This document shows, in pieces, positions 1 to 8,083 of a stretch of 64,000 bases of DNA (the first letter of the stretch is position 1; each line of letters opens with the position of its first letter). The DNA comes from Variovorax sp. PBL-E5. Lineage in GTDB: Bacteria; Pseudomonadota; Gammaproteobacteria; Burkholderiales; Burkholderiaceae_C. The position numbers and the translations under genes were made by a program. The notes below the pieces were generated by a model that saw only the letters and a program-made list of their open reading frames with translations, searched no databases and was not told the DNA's origin. The stretch lies in NCBI RefSeq assembly GCF_901827185.1, contig NZ_LR594673.1, positions 248,001 to 312,000 of the forward strand, in the 5' to 3' direction.

Positions 1-246
1 CGGCGGTTCCGGACAGCGCGCCTCCGCGTAGGCCGTGATCGCTGCGTTGTCGGTCAGCAGCGGGCCCTCTCCGGTGCGCAGTGCGGGCACGGTGCACTGG
101 GGATTCAGCTGGCGGTAGGCGTCGCCGAGCTGCTCGTTGTTTCGCAGGTCCACCTGGACCGTCTCGTGGACGATGCCCTTCTCGGCCAGGAGGATGCGCG
201 CCCGGCGCGGGCTCGGCGCCGTGCTGCAGTCGTACAGCGTGATCAT
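1..246 (-). CDS. Glutathione S-transferase family protein, N-terminal part (cut by window start)
   Basis: The reading frame begins at an ATG on the minus strand and runs off the window after 82 codons. It opens MITLYDCSTAPSPRRARILL and continues with NPQCTVPALRTGEG, the thioredoxin-fold GST_N pattern with the cis-proline VPAL motif that binds the glutathione backbone. Ser and Pro residues sit where GSTs usually carry the catalytic Ser, Cys or Tyr. The start overlaps the stop of the upstream YghU-like gene by four bases (ATGA), so the two are probably translated together. The C-terminal helical domain lies outside the window, so the GST class cannot be named. Family call fairly sure, substrate unknown. 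Confidence 0.8.
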   Translation of the reverse strand, partial: MITLYDCSTAPSPRRARILLAEKGIVHETVQVDLRNNEQLGDAYRQLNPQCTVPALRTGEGPLLTDNAAITAYAEARCPEPP

Positions 247-1127
247 GCGGGGTCCTTCGCGGTCATCTTGTCCTGGGTTCGGGTCTCGAAGTCGGTGGCA
301 TCGTGGCGCTCGTGGAGCTGGCTCGACGGTTGTCCCCAGCTTCGATTGACCATGCGCCCGCGCCGCACGGCCGGCCGTTGAGCGATCGCGTCGGTCCAGC
401 GCAGGACGTGGGTGTATTCGTGGACCTGAAGGAACTCGCCCGCTTCGTAGAGCTGCCCCTTCACGAGCGTGCCGTACCAGGGCCAGACCGCCATGTCGGC
501 AATGGTGTAGGCGTCCCCGGCCAGATACGGGCTCTCGGCCAAGCGGCGGTCCAGCACATCGAGCTGCCGCTTGACCTCCATGGCGTAGCGATCGATGGCG
601 TATTCGATCTTGCTCGGCGCATAGGCATAGAAGTGTCCGAACCCGCCACCGAGGAAGGGCGCGCTGCCCATCTGCCAGAACAGCCACGACAGGCATTCGG
701 CCCGCTCGCCGGGATGGGTCGGAAGAAAGGCGCCGAACTTCTCTGCGAGGTATTGCAGGATCGCACCGGACTCGAAGACGCGCACCGGCCTTGCTTCTTC
801 GGTGCGGTCCCACAGCGCGGGGATCTTGGAATTCGGATTGACCGCGACGAAGCCGCTGCCGAACTGATCGCCCTCGTTGATCCGGATCAGCCACGCGTCG
901 TACTCCGCACCGCGATGGCCGAGCTCGAGCAGTTCCTCCAGCATCACCGTGACCTTGACCCCGTTGGGCGTGGCCAGCGAGTAGAGCTGCAGCGGATGGC
1001 GTCCCACCGGCAGGTCCTTTTCGTGGGTCGGGCCTGCGATCGGGCGGTTGATGTTCGCGAACTTGCCGCCGTTGGCAGCGTTCCAGGTCCAGACCGTAGG
1101 GGGTGTGTAGGGTGAAGCACCATTCAT
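243..1127 (-). CDS. yghU: YghU-like glutathione-dependent disulfide-bond oxidoreductase
   Basis: A 294-residue GST-superfamily protein close in length to E. coli YghU (288). The N-terminal part carries the long extension typical of YghU/YfcG (NRPIAGPTHEKDLPVGRHPL), then a thioredoxin-fold domain with LATPNGVKVTVMLEEL and NPNSKIPAL, and a helical C-terminal domain with the N-capping SPYLAGDAYTIADMAVWPW motif. Family members bind two glutathiones and reduce disulfides; that is family knowledge. An upstream in-frame extension to 1229 exists, but the ATG at 1127 is preceded by a GAGAGAG ribosome binding site and matches the family start. It overlaps the downstream GST gene by four bases. Confidence 0.85.
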   Translation of the reverse strand: MNGASPYTPPTVWTWNAANGGKFANINRPIAGPTHEKDLPVGRHPLQLYSLATPNGVKVTVMLEELLELGHRGAEYDAWLIRINEGDQFGSGFVAVNPNSKIPALWDRTEEARPVRVFESGAILQYLAEKFGAFLPTHPGERAECLSWLFWQMGSAPFLGGGFGHFYAYAPSKIEYAIDRYAMEVKRQLDVLDRRLAESPYLAGDAYTIADMAVWPWYGTLVKGQLYEAGEFLQVHEYTHVLRWTDAIAQRPAVRRGRMVNRSWGQPSSQLHERHDATDFETRTQDKMTAKDPA

Positions 1128-1422
1128 GCGGCGATCTCTCTCGATGCAGTGAAGAGTCGCACAGTATCCGCGCAATGCTTGTCCCTCGCCCGGTGCCGGC
1201 ATTCGACGCCCGGCCTGCGCCTTCCCCATTGAGCGACACGGCGAACCTCATGTTGTTCGCGCTCCTCCTGTTTGCGGGACTCAACGAAAAGGCACTGCGG
1301 ATCGCCGTGGTCTTCATCGGCATCGCGCTCACCATCGTGACTGTTCCTCGAGCCGGTCTGATCCTTCCGACAAATATTTCCACTCATCTGTCAATTGACA
1401 AAACCATGTCAGAATCTGTCGG
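1128..1422. other. Intergenic region between divergent genes
   Basis: About 295 bases separate the YghU-like gene and the P-loop ATPase gene. A plus-strand open frame (1103-1426) crosses it, but its codon pattern and position over the divergent promoter give no support for a real gene. The only structured element I see is a perfect 12-bp palindrome near the ATPase start. Confidence 0.5.
1389..1400. promoter_or_regulatory. 12-bp palindrome TGTCAATTGACA upstream of the ATPase gene
   Basis: A perfect palindrome ends 22 bases before the ATPase start codon. Its right half, TTGACA, equals the sigma-70 -35 consensus, but no convincing -10 box lies 17 bases on, so an operator is as likely as a promoter element. 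Low confidence in any function. Confidence 0.3.
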
Positions 1423-2547
1423 ATGAGCACCCCCGCCGACCTCTGGCATTTTGCCCGCCCTGACCTCGCGAGCCGCTACCTGCAGGCCTTCGACCTCGGC
1501 CTGGTGTCGGCCCGCGGGCTGTTCGCCCGGCGCAGGATGGGCAAGAGCGAGTTCCTCAAGCACGACCTGCTGCCGGCCGCCGAGGCCGCCGGGTACGCGG
1601 CGGCGTACACCAATCTCTGGGACGACACCGACCATCCGGGCCAAGCCATTGCCGCCGCCATCCTGTCCGCCGTGCAGCCCAAGGGCCTGGCGCGATTCTG
1701 GGACGACCTGTCGACGCCTGTGCGCAAGATGAAGGCCGGCGCCAAGCTGCCGATGGGTGTCGAGGGCTCGGTCGAGCTCGACCTGGCCGACAAGGAGAAG
1801 CTGGCCGTGCCCGCGATCCAGGCGGCGCTGCAGCTGACCGACAAGAGCAGGAAGCGCCTGGTCCTGGTGCTCGACGAAGCCCAGGTGCTCGCCAATCCGG
1901 AACACCGGCAGGTCGCGCATTCGCTGCGCGCGGGGCTGGACATTCGCAAGGCGGGCATCAAGGTCCTGTTCGCCGGCTCCTCGGAAGCCGCGTTGCGCGA
2001 GATGTTCTCGCGCGCCTCCGCGCCGTTCTACAACTGGGCGCCGGTCGAGCCCTTCCCGCTGCTCGGCGACGAGTTCGTCGTGGCGATCGTGGCCCACATC
2101 AAGCGGCTCGCCAAGCAGCCGCTGCCCCTGGCCGTCGCGCAGCAGGCCTTCAGGAAGCTGAAGGAAACGCCGGAGTTCTTCCGCTGGTATGTCGAGCGCT
2201 ACCTGCTGTACCAGGAACAGGGGCCCGAAGCGGCACTGGCGCACACGCTGACGCGCGTGCATGACGACACCGGCTATGCGAAGACCTGGAAGGAGCTCGG
2301 CCGGCCGGACCGCGCGGTGCTGCTGCTCGCCGCGGCCGGTGTGCAGGACCTCTACGGCGCCGCGGCGCTGAAGCAACTGCGCGAACTGCTCGGCACCGAG
2401 GACGTCACGCCCAGTCTGCCGAGAACCTCCCTGCGGCGCCTCACCGGCCCGCGGATGCAGGCCATGGCGCGGGTCGACCACGGCGTCTACCGCTTCGAGG
2501 ACCAGGAGTTCGAAGCCTGGGTGCGCAGCCGCAGGACGGTGGACTGA
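1423..2547 (+). CDS. P-loop AAA-type ATPase of unknown role
   Basis: This 374-residue protein has a P-loop of the GxRRxGKS form (FARRRMGKS, residues about 34-42) and a Walker B strand with acidic pair (RLVLVLDEAQ, about 144-153), followed by a sensor-like strand FAGSSEAA. This arrangement matches the STAND/archaeal-type ATPases that use the RRRxGK Walker A variant. The C-terminal half looks like a winged-helix region (VYRFEDQEFEAWVRSR). No signal peptide or membrane segment is visible, so it should be cytoplasmic. The stop is two bases before the start of the small membrane protein downstream, so the two are probably co-translated. Its biological role cannot be told from sequence. Confidence 0.7.
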   Translation: MSTPADLWHFARPDLASRYLQAFDLGLVSARGLFARRRMGKSEFLKHDLLPAAEAAGYAAAYTNLWDDTDHPGQAIAAAILSAVQPKGLARFWDDLSTPVRKMKAGAKLPMGVEGSVELDLADKEKLAVPAIQAALQLTDKSRKRLVLVLDEAQVLANPEHRQVAHSLRAGLDIRKAGIKVLFAGSSEAALREMFSRASAPFYNWAPVEPFPLLGDEFVVAIVAHIKRLAKQPLPLAVAQQAFRKLKETPEFFRWYVERYLLYQEQGPEAALAHTLTRVHDDTGYAKTWKELGRPDRAVLLLAAAGVQDLYGAAALKQLRELLGTEDVTPSLPRTSLRRLTGPRMQAMARVDHGVYRFEDQEFEAWVRSRRTVD

Positions 2548-2549
2548 CG

Positions 2550-2972
2550 ATGTCGACCGCCATGTTCGCCGCTCTGTTCTTCACGGTGGCACTCCTCGTC
2601 ACGACGACCTACTTCATCATGGGCTCCATTCCGCTTCTGGTTCTGAAGCACGACACACCGCTCGACGCCCGCTTCGTGCGCGGCTTCTTCAACACCTACT
2701 ACGTTGCTGCCTTCGCCAGCGCGATGGCCACGGCGATCAGCCTTGCGTGCGCGGGCCGCCCGGGGCTCGCGGTGGGTGCTGCAGTGCTGGCGTTGATTGC
2801 CGTCGTCCTGCGCAGGAAGATCATTCCCAAGATGGACGCGCTCGGCGCGCAGATTCAGTCGAACGTCATGGATGCCATTCCAGGATTTCGGCGAACCCAC
2901 GTCATCGCGATCGTGATCAACGTCGCGCAGCTCGTTGCCATCGTGGGGAGCCTCATCACCTTCGGCAAGTAG
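2550..2972 (+). CDS. Small four-helix membrane protein (DUF1772-like)
   Basis: A 140-residue hydrophobic protein with about four membrane spans (residues roughly 5-27, 47-66, 70-88 and 117-137). The conserved-looking DARFVRGFFNTYYVA segment and the Arg/Lys-rich loop KIIPKMDAL resemble DUF1772-type integral membrane proteins. It starts two bases after the ATPase stop and has no promoter of its own, so it belongs to the same transcription unit. No catalytic residues can be recognised. Function unknown; a membrane anchor or partner of the ATPase is possible but only inferred from coupling. Confidence 0.6.
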   Translation: MSTAMFAALFFTVALLVTTTYFIMGSIPLLVLKHDTPLDARFVRGFFNTYYVAAFASAMATAISLACAGRPGLAVGAAVLALIAVVLRRKIIPKMDALGAQIQSNVMDAIPGFRRTHVIAIVINVAQLVAIVGSLITFGK

Positions 2973-2988
2973 CGCCAGCGACGCCCGC

Positions 2989-3477
2989 CTACGACTTGCC
3001 GCCCCGCCGTGCCGCCTCGATCGCGGCGACGTCGATCTTCCCCATGGTCATCACCGCGTCGAACACGCGCTTGGCCACCGCGCGATCGGGATCGGCCATC
3101 GCCTCGGTGACGGCGCGCGGCGTGATCTGCCACGAGAGTCCCCAACGGTCCTTGCACCAGCCGCAGACGCTTTCCTGTCCGCCATTGCCGACGATCGCGT
3201 TCCACAAGCGGTCGGTTTCGGCCTGGTCGTCGGTCGCGATCTGAAAAGAGAAGGCTTCGCTGTGCTTGAACTGCGGGCCAACGTTCAGGCCGATGCAGGG
3301 GATGCCGGCGACGGTGAACTCGACGAGCAGGACATCGCCCTGCTTGCCATCGGGATAGTCGCCCGGTGCGCGGTGGATGGTGCCGACAGTGCTGTCGGGA
3401 AATGTCTTGGCATAGAAGTTCGCGGCCTCGACGGCGCCGCCTTCGTACCAGAGACAGACCGTGTTCTTGCGGGTCAT
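2989..3477 (-). CDS. VOC-superfamily PhnB-like protein
   Basis: A 162-residue protein of the glyoxalase/bleomycin resistance fold, in the PhnB or 3-demethylubiquinone-methyltransferase-like branch. Marks are the opening LWYEGGAVEAANFYAKTF, the segment CIGLNVGPQFKHSEAFSFQI and DRWGLSWQITP near the middle. Members form paired beta-alpha-beta-beta-beta units that often bind a metal; many have no assigned substrate. I placed the start at the ATG preceded by AGGAGA (position 3477) instead of the in-frame ATG 60 bases earlier. It faces the upstream membrane protein gene tail-to-tail with only 16 bases between stops. Family call good, function unknown. Confidence 0.8.
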   Translation of the reverse strand: MTRKNTVCLWYEGGAVEAANFYAKTFPDSTVGTIHRAPGDYPDGKQGDVLLVEFTVAGIPCIGLNVGPQFKHSEAFSFQIATDDQAETDRLWNAIVGNGGQESVCGWCKDRWGLSWQITPRAVTEAMADPDRAVAKRVFDAVMTMGKIDVAAIEAARRGGKS

Positions 3478-3588
3478 TCGTTTCTCCTGAAGCGTTGAGC
3501 GCCGGGCATCCGCCCGGACAACGTCCATCGTCCTCATCGCGGAGCCCCGGTCTGTCGGATGAAGCCGATGCCGTTGCAGGGATGCCGA

Positions 3589-3897
3589 TCAGTAGTAGCG
3601 CGGGATCGGCCCGTTCTGCGGCGTGGTGTCCTCGCCGAGGTCGAGCGCCACGCGATCGACATAGCACCAGCCCCAGCCTTCCGGCGGATCGTAGCCCTCG
3701 ATGATCGGATGCCCGGTCGCGTGGAAGTGCGCGGTCGCGTGACGATGCGGCGAATCGTCGCAGCAGCCCACGTGGCCGCAGGTGCGGCACAGGCGCAGAT
3801 GCAGCCATACGCTGCCCATCTTCAGGCACTCCTCGCAGCCGAGGGCGCTGGGAACCACGTGGGCGATGCCGGCGGTGTGGGTGCAGGACCTGCTCAT
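3589..3897 (-). CDS. UBP-type zinc finger domain protein
   Basis: A 102-residue protein that is almost all zinc finger. It carries the spacing CxxC (CEEC), CRTCGHVGCCDDSPHRHATAHF and a following HATGHPII, the ligand order of the ZnF-UBP (PHD-like) domain. In eukaryotes this domain reads the C-terminus of ubiquitin; in bacteria it stands alone and its ligand is not known. The ATG at 3897 follows AAGGAG and is preferred over an upstream in-frame ATG at 3960. It lies on the minus strand between the VOC gene and a LysR gene; spacing suggests it is transcribed separately or at the end of their unit. Confidence 0.8.
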   Translation of the reverse strand: MSRSCTHTAGIAHVVPSALGCEECLKMGSVWLHLRLCRTCGHVGCCDDSPHRHATAHFHATGHPIIEGYDPPEGWGWCYVDRVALDLGEDTTPQNGPIPRYY

Positions 3898-3956
3898 TTC
3901 GATCTCCTTGAACGTGCGAACGGACAGCCTTCGGCACGATCCGACGGCAAGCATAC

Positions 3957-4913
3957 TCACCGCCCGCGCAGCGCATGGCGCGCCGCAGCGGCTGCCGCAT
4001 GGATCTGCGTGCGCAAGCCGGCGAGGACCGGATCTTCCACCGCCCAGCGCTTGAAGACCAGCACGGTCGGACTGGTCGGCAGCGGCACGCGCGTGCGCAG
4101 CACCCGCACCAGGCCCAGGGCCTCGTGCCGCCGCGCGATGGATTCGGGCGCGATCGACAGGAAGCCCGTGCGAGCCGCAAGCGCGAGCCCGGTCTCGAAG
4201 GAGCGCGTCTCGATGACCGGATGGATCGGCCCCAGCCTGCCGTCGCTGCAGTAGCGATCGAAGGCCTCGCGCGAACTGGTGCGCGCATCGGGCAGCACCC
4301 AGCGCTGGCGCATCAGTTCGGCCCTGGACAGCACCGACTTGCCTTGCGGGCCCGCATCGGGCGCGCAGATGATCACGGTGCGCTCGTCGTACAGCCGTTC
4401 GGTGAGCAGCTCGTCATCGCCCGCGGTGTCGCTGCGGCCGCGCAGGATCGCGAAGTCCAGCGTGCCGCGGCTCACGGCGTCCCACAGGAAAGTGCTGCTC
4501 TCCTCGATCAGCTGCAGGCGCACGGGCCCGGAGGCCTCGCCGTCGCGCGCGACGCGCTCCAGCAGGTTCGGCATCAGCGTGTGCATGGCGCGCGCGATGC
4601 AGCCGAGGCTCACCGGCCCGCGATCGAGGCCGGCCGACAGGTCCAGGCGCTCCAGGCTGCGCAGCACGGCGCGCGCCTGGGCCAGCACGCGCTCGCCCCA
4701 TGCCGTCGGATGGCTGCCCCGGCTCGAACGCTCGAACACGCGCTCGCCCAGCGCCTTCTCGGCCTCGGACAGGAGGCGCGATACCGCCGGCTGCGCCAGC
4801 CCGAGCGCGCGCGCGGCACCGTGGACCGACTTGCCGTCGTCGATCGCCACGATCGCCTCGAGGTGGCGGCGCTGCACGGCGCGCTGCTGCGATGCCTGTT
4901 TGATCTGGACCAT
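3957..4913 (-). CDS. LysR-type transcriptional regulator
   Basis: A 318-residue regulator with an N-terminal winged helix-turn-helix (residues about 12-70, including SVHGAARALGLAQPAVSRLL) and a periplasmic-binding-protein-like effector domain after residue 95. It is transcribed away from the TauD-type dioxygenase gene, the usual layout for a LysR protein that controls its divergent neighbour. Two starts are possible, 4967 and 4913; the shorter one leaves a 72-base promoter region and is preferred. The inducer is presumably a substrate or intermediate of the dioxygenase/enolase-family pathway, which is inference. The very long minus frame through 7100 is an antisense shadow upstream of this start. 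Confidence 0.85.
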   Translation of the reverse strand: MVQIKQASQQRAVQRRHLEAIVAIDDGKSVHGAARALGLAQPAVSRLLSEAEKALGERVFERSSRGSHPTAWGERVLAQARAVLRSLERLDLSAGLDRGPVSLGCIARAMHTLMPNLLERVARDGEASGPVRLQLIEESSTFLWDAVSRGTLDFAILRGRSDTAGDDELLTERLYDERTVIICAPDAGPQGKSVLSRAELMRQRWVLPDARTSSREAFDRYCSDGRLGPIHPVIETRSFETGLALAARTGFLSIAPESIARRHEALGLVRVLRTRVPLPTSPTVLVFKRWAVEDPVLAGLRTQIHAAAAAARHALRGR

Positions 4914-4922
4914 CTGATTCTT

Positions 4923-4949
4923 GATATCACCGAATGCTTTAAATATATC
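4923..4949. promoter_or_regulatory. AT-rich divergent promoter region with GATAT...ATATC dyad
   Basis: Between the divergent LysR and dioxygenase genes lies an AT-rich stretch unlike its surroundings. It holds an imperfect dyad, GATAT at 4923-4927 and ATATC at 4945-4949, and the run TTTAAATATATCG that could include a -10 box. LysR regulators commonly bind such interrupted dyads. Position and base content support a promoter/operator; the exact site is uncertain. Confidence 0.4.
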
Positions 4950-4985
4950 GTTTACGCGATCACCCATGGCTGCTACCTTCGATGG

Positions 4986-5885
4986 ATGTCCACTTCGCAT
5001 TCCGCTGCCTCCATGCCACGCATCACCGTCACCAAGATCGCGCCGGCGCTCGGCGCCGACATCTCCGGGATCGACCTGCACGCGCCGCTCGACGAAGCCA
5101 CGCTCGCCGCGCTGAAGGACGCCTGGGCCACCCACCTGGTGCTTCGCTTTCGCGGCCAGGCGCTCGACGATCCGCAACTGCTCGCGCTCAGCCGCCTGCT
5201 CGGGCCGCTGGACCCACCCGGTCCCAATCCCTACGGCAAGCCTTTCCTGGAAGCGTTTCCGGAGATCAACGTCATCTCCAACGTGAAAGTCGGCGGCGCA
5301 CCCATCGGCAACCTCGGCGACGGCGAAGCGGTGTGGCACTGCGACATGACCTACGTCGAGAGCCCGCCGCGCGCCGCGCTGCTGCACGCGCTGGAAATCC
5401 CGCCGAGCGGCGGCGACACCTTCTGGTCGAACATGTACCTCGCCTACGAGACGCTGCCCGATGCGACGAAGCAGCGCATCGCCGGCCTGCGCGCGATCCA
5501 CGATGCCACCTACAACAGCGCCGGCATCATGCGCAAGGGCATGAAGGAAGTGACCGATCCGCGGCAAGCGCCCGGCGCGCACCATCCGCTGGTGATCCGC
5601 CATCCCGACACGGGCCGCGCGGCGCTCTACCTCGGCCGCCGGCGCAACAGCTACGTGCTCGGGCTCGACCTCGCGGACAGCAATGCGCTGCTCGACGAAC
5701 TGTGGGCGCATGCCACGCAGCCCGAGTTCACCTTCCGCCAGGTCTGGCAGCTGCATGACCTGATCCTGTGGGACAACCGCTGCACGCTGCATCGGCGGGA
5801 TTCCTTCGACCCCGAGGCGCGCCGCGTGATGCACCGCACGCAGATCAAGGGCACGCCGGTGGCGCCCGCCTTCGAGGCCGCCTGA
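4986..5885 (+). CDS. TauD/TfdA-family Fe(II)/2-oxoglutarate dioxygenase
   Basis: A 299-residue protein with the complete iron-binding facial triad of the family: H118 and D120 in VWHCDMTY, and the distal H269 in LWDNRCTLHRRDSF, followed by the 2-oxoglutarate-binding Arg region RRVMHRTQIKG. The family oxidises substrates such as taurine, 2,4-D and carnitine-like compounds by hydroxylation coupled to 2-oxoglutarate decarboxylation. The start at 4986 is uncertain; an ATG at 5013 would give MPRITVTKIAPALGADISG, a common family N-terminus. Its stop abuts the next start (TGA then ATG), so it is co-translated with the enolase-superfamily gene. The substrate is unknown. Confidence 0.85.
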   Translation: MSTSHSAASMPRITVTKIAPALGADISGIDLHAPLDEATLAALKDAWATHLVLRFRGQALDDPQLLALSRLLGPLDPPGPNPYGKPFLEAFPEINVISNVKVGGAPIGNLGDGEAVWHCDMTYVESPPRAALLHALEIPPSGGDTFWSNMYLAYETLPDATKQRIAGLRAIHDATYNSAGIMRKGMKEVTDPRQAPGAHHPLVIRHPDTGRAALYLGRRRNSYVLGLDLADSNALLDELWAHATQPEFTFRQVWQLHDLILWDNRCTLHRRDSFDPEARRVMHRTQIKGTPVAPAFEAA

Positions 5886-7007
5886 ATGGATGCGCTTCAT
5901 CTTCCGATCCGCCGCGTCGAGGTCTTCGGCGTCGCGGTGCCGCTGGTCGGCCCGGGCTTTCGCAATGCCTACATCACCAAGAAGGCGCAGAAGAGCGCCA
6001 TCGTGCGGCTGACCGCCGACGATGGCAGCGTCGGCCTCGGCAACATCGATCCCTCGCCGGGCTATTCGGTCGAGACGATCGAGCAATCGCTGACCGCGCT
6101 GCGCGAGCGGCTCGCGCCCGCGGTGCAAGGCCAGGACGCCGGCAATCCACACCGGCTCTCGCAGACCATGGACCAGGCGCTCTCCGGCTACCTCGATGCC
6201 AAGGCGGCGATCGAGATGGCCTGCATCGACCTGCTGTCGCGCCGCCTCGGCGTTCCGGTGCACCAGTACCTCGGCGGCAAGATGGTGGACGAACTGCGCT
6301 TCAACGCCTGGATCGGCATCCTCTCGCCCGACGAGGCCGCGGCCGAGGCGCGCAAGTGGTTCGATCGCGGATTCCGCTCGGCCAAGATCAAGGTCGGCGG
6401 CGGCATCGAGGCGGACCGCGACCGCGTCGGCGCCGTGCGTGCGGCGGTCGGACCCGAGATGGCCCTGCGTGCCGATGCCAATGCGGGCTATTCGGTGGAC
6501 GACGCGATCGCGCTCGGCCGGCTGCTCGAACCTTTCGCGATGCAGCTGCTGGAGCAGCCGGTGGCGGCGGACGACCTGGCCGGCATGGCCCGCGTACGCC
6601 AGGCCATCGACATCCCCGTCATGGCCGACGAATCGATCACCGACCACGCCAGCCTCATCGACGTCATCCGCGCGGACTGCGCGGACATCGTCAAGCTCAA
6701 GGTCATGAAGCAGGGCGGCTTCCTGACCTGCCGCCGCATGCTGGAGACGGCGACGGCCGCGGGCATGAAGGTGGTGATCGGCCACGGCTTCGGCCTGGGC
6801 ATCAACACGGTCGCCGAGATCATGCTGGCCTGCACCAGCACGAACGTGCTCGAAGGGCTCGAATGCGTGGGGCCGCTGAAGACCGCGGACGACATCGTCA
6901 CCCACAAGCTCGATCTCTCGAGCGGCCGCATCGCCGTGCCCGCCGGGCCGGGCCTGGGCGTGACGCTCGACGACGACAAGATCAGGCAATACCACTTCGA
7001 TGCCTAG
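5886..7007 (+). CDS. Mandelate racemase/muconate lactonizing enzyme family protein
   Basis: A 373-residue enolase-superfamily enzyme with an N-terminal capping domain and a TIM-barrel. The KxK motif (K167, K169 in SAKIKVGGG) supplies the general base, and D197 (RADANAG), E223 (LLEQPV) and E249 (MADESI) match the three Mg ligands. A further Lys pair (IVKLKVMKQGG, about 270-275) and H300 (VIGHGFG) lie where MLE-type and MR-type members carry acid/base residues. The family abstracts a proton alpha to a carboxylate, giving racemases, cycloisomerases and acid sugar dehydratases. It sits between a dioxygenase and a Bug binding protein in one operon. Subfamily and substrate cannot be decided from the motifs alone. 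Confidence 0.85.
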   Translation: MDALHLPIRRVEVFGVAVPLVGPGFRNAYITKKAQKSAIVRLTADDGSVGLGNIDPSPGYSVETIEQSLTALRERLAPAVQGQDAGNPHRLSQTMDQALSGYLDAKAAIEMACIDLLSRRLGVPVHQYLGGKMVDELRFNAWIGILSPDEAAAEARKWFDRGFRSAKIKVGGGIEADRDRVGAVRAAVGPEMALRADANAGYSVDDAIALGRLLEPFAMQLLEQPVAADDLAGMARVRQAIDIPVMADESITDHASLIDVIRADCADIVKLKVMKQGGFLTCRRMLETATAAGMKVVIGHGFGLGINTVAEIMLACTSTNVLEGLECVGPLKTADDIVTHKLDLSSGRIAVPAGPGLGVTLDDDKIRQYHFDA

Positions 7008-7038
7008 CCCCCAGCGATCGAAGCAGGAGACAACATCC

Positions 7039-8025
7039 ATGAGATTCAAGAAGATCGCCGTGCTCGCGGCGATGGCGCTGTGGCTGCCGCTGTGCGCCAC
7101 GGCACAGGGCGGCGATGCGGCCGCGGCCAGCTACCCAAGCAAGCCGGTGACCGTGCTCGCGCCCTTCGCGGCGGGCGGCACGGTGGACATCATCGCGCGG
7201 CTCCTGGGCCACAAGCTGGCCGTCGACCTGGGCCAGTCCTTCGTCGTCGACAACCGCGGCGGCGCCGGCGGCACCATCGCCACCGCGATGCTCGCGCGCG
7301 CCGCGCCCGACGGCTACACGGTCATGGTCCAGCACATGGGCCTGGCCTTCAACGCCGGGCTGTACGACAAGCTGCCCTTCGACACGGCGCGCGACATCCG
7401 GCCAGTCGCCTACATCGGCGCGACGCCGAACGTGCTGGTCGTGTCCAAGAGCATGCCGGTCAAGACCGCGGCCGAATTCCTGGCCTACGCGAAGGCCAAC
7501 CCGGGCAAGGTCAACTACGGCTCCGGCGGCGTCGGCAGCGCGGGGCATGTGCCGATGGCGGTGCTGTCGTCGATCACCGGGCTGAAGATGCAGCACGTGC
7601 CGTACAAGGGCTCGGGCCCGGCCATCGTCGACCTGATGTCGGGTCAGATCCAGGCCATGCTGCTGACCATCCCGGCGGTGATGCCCTTCATCCAGCAAGG
7701 CCAGCTGCGCGCGCTCGCCACCTCGGGCGCGAAGCGCTCGCCGGCGCTGCCCAACCTGCCGACGCTGGAAGAGGTCGGCGTCAAGCAGTTCGAGTACGAG
7801 CCGTGGTACGGCTACTTCGTGCCCGCGGGCACGCCGCCCGCGGTCCAGCAGAAGCTGCACGACGCGGTCAACAAGGCCCTGCAGGATCCGGAGATCGCGG
7901 CCAAGCTGCGCGAGCAGGGCCTCGAGGTCAAGAGCATGTCGCAGCAGCAGTTCGTCGACATCGTGGCGCGCGACACGGCGACCTGGGGCGCGAAGATCAA
8001 GACGCTCGGCCTGCGCGGGGAATAG
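7039..8025 (+). CDS. Bug-family tripartite tricarboxylate transporter substrate-binding protein
   Basis: A 328-residue exported protein: a signal peptide (MRFKKIAVLAAMALWLPLCA followed by TAQ) and then the Bug fold with YPSKPVTVLAPFAAGGTVDI, the PDGYTV loop, YGSGGVGSAGHVPM and the HVPYKGSGPA segment. Bug proteins bind carboxylates in the periplasm and deliver them to TctA/TctB-type membrane partners. No TctA or TctB gene is in the window. The ATG at 7039 follows AGGAGA; the frame extends upstream into the enolase-superfamily gene but that part lacks a signal sequence. It ends the dioxygenase operon, so it probably binds that pathway's substrate. Confidence 0.88.
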   Translation: MRFKKIAVLAAMALWLPLCATAQGGDAAAASYPSKPVTVLAPFAAGGTVDIIARLLGHKLAVDLGQSFVVDNRGGAGGTIATAMLARAAPDGYTVMVQHMGLAFNAGLYDKLPFDTARDIRPVAYIGATPNVLVVSKSMPVKTAAEFLAYAKANPGKVNYGSGGVGSAGHVPMAVLSSITGLKMQHVPYKGSGPAIVDLMSGQIQAMLLTIPAVMPFIQQGQLRALATSGAKRSPALPNLPTLEEVGVKQFEYEPWYGYFVPAGTPPAVQQKLHDAVNKALQDPEIAAKLREQGLEVKSMSQQQFVDIVARDTATWGAKIKTLGLRGE

Positions 8026-8053
8026 CAAGACCTCTCGATGATCCGGATTTCGC

Positions 8054-8083
8054 GGTGACGCACGCGGGTTAAGCTGCGTCACC
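8054..8083. promoter_or_regulatory. 9-bp perfect inverted repeat directly before a LysR start codon
   Basis: GGTGACGCA (8054-8062) and TGCGTCACC (8075-8083) are perfect complements around a 12-base loop, and the right arm touches the ATG at 8084. It could be a terminator for the preceding operon, an autoregulatory LysR site, or an RNA hairpin that hides the start codon. No T-run follows, so a classical terminator is less likely. Confidence 0.5.

Noticed and set aside
1103..1426. Plus-strand frame with a hydrophobic segment before the ATPase gene
   Set aside because: It starts inside the divergent YghU-like gene and crosses the likely promoters; no ribosome site or family match supports it.
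4968..7100. Very long minus-strand open frame continuing upstream of the LysR gene
   Set aside because: It runs antisense to the dioxygenase, enolase-superfamily and Bug genes, whose motifs are intact. Its translated text has no recognisable domain and is rich in Arg, Ala and His, typical of antisense GC-rich frames.
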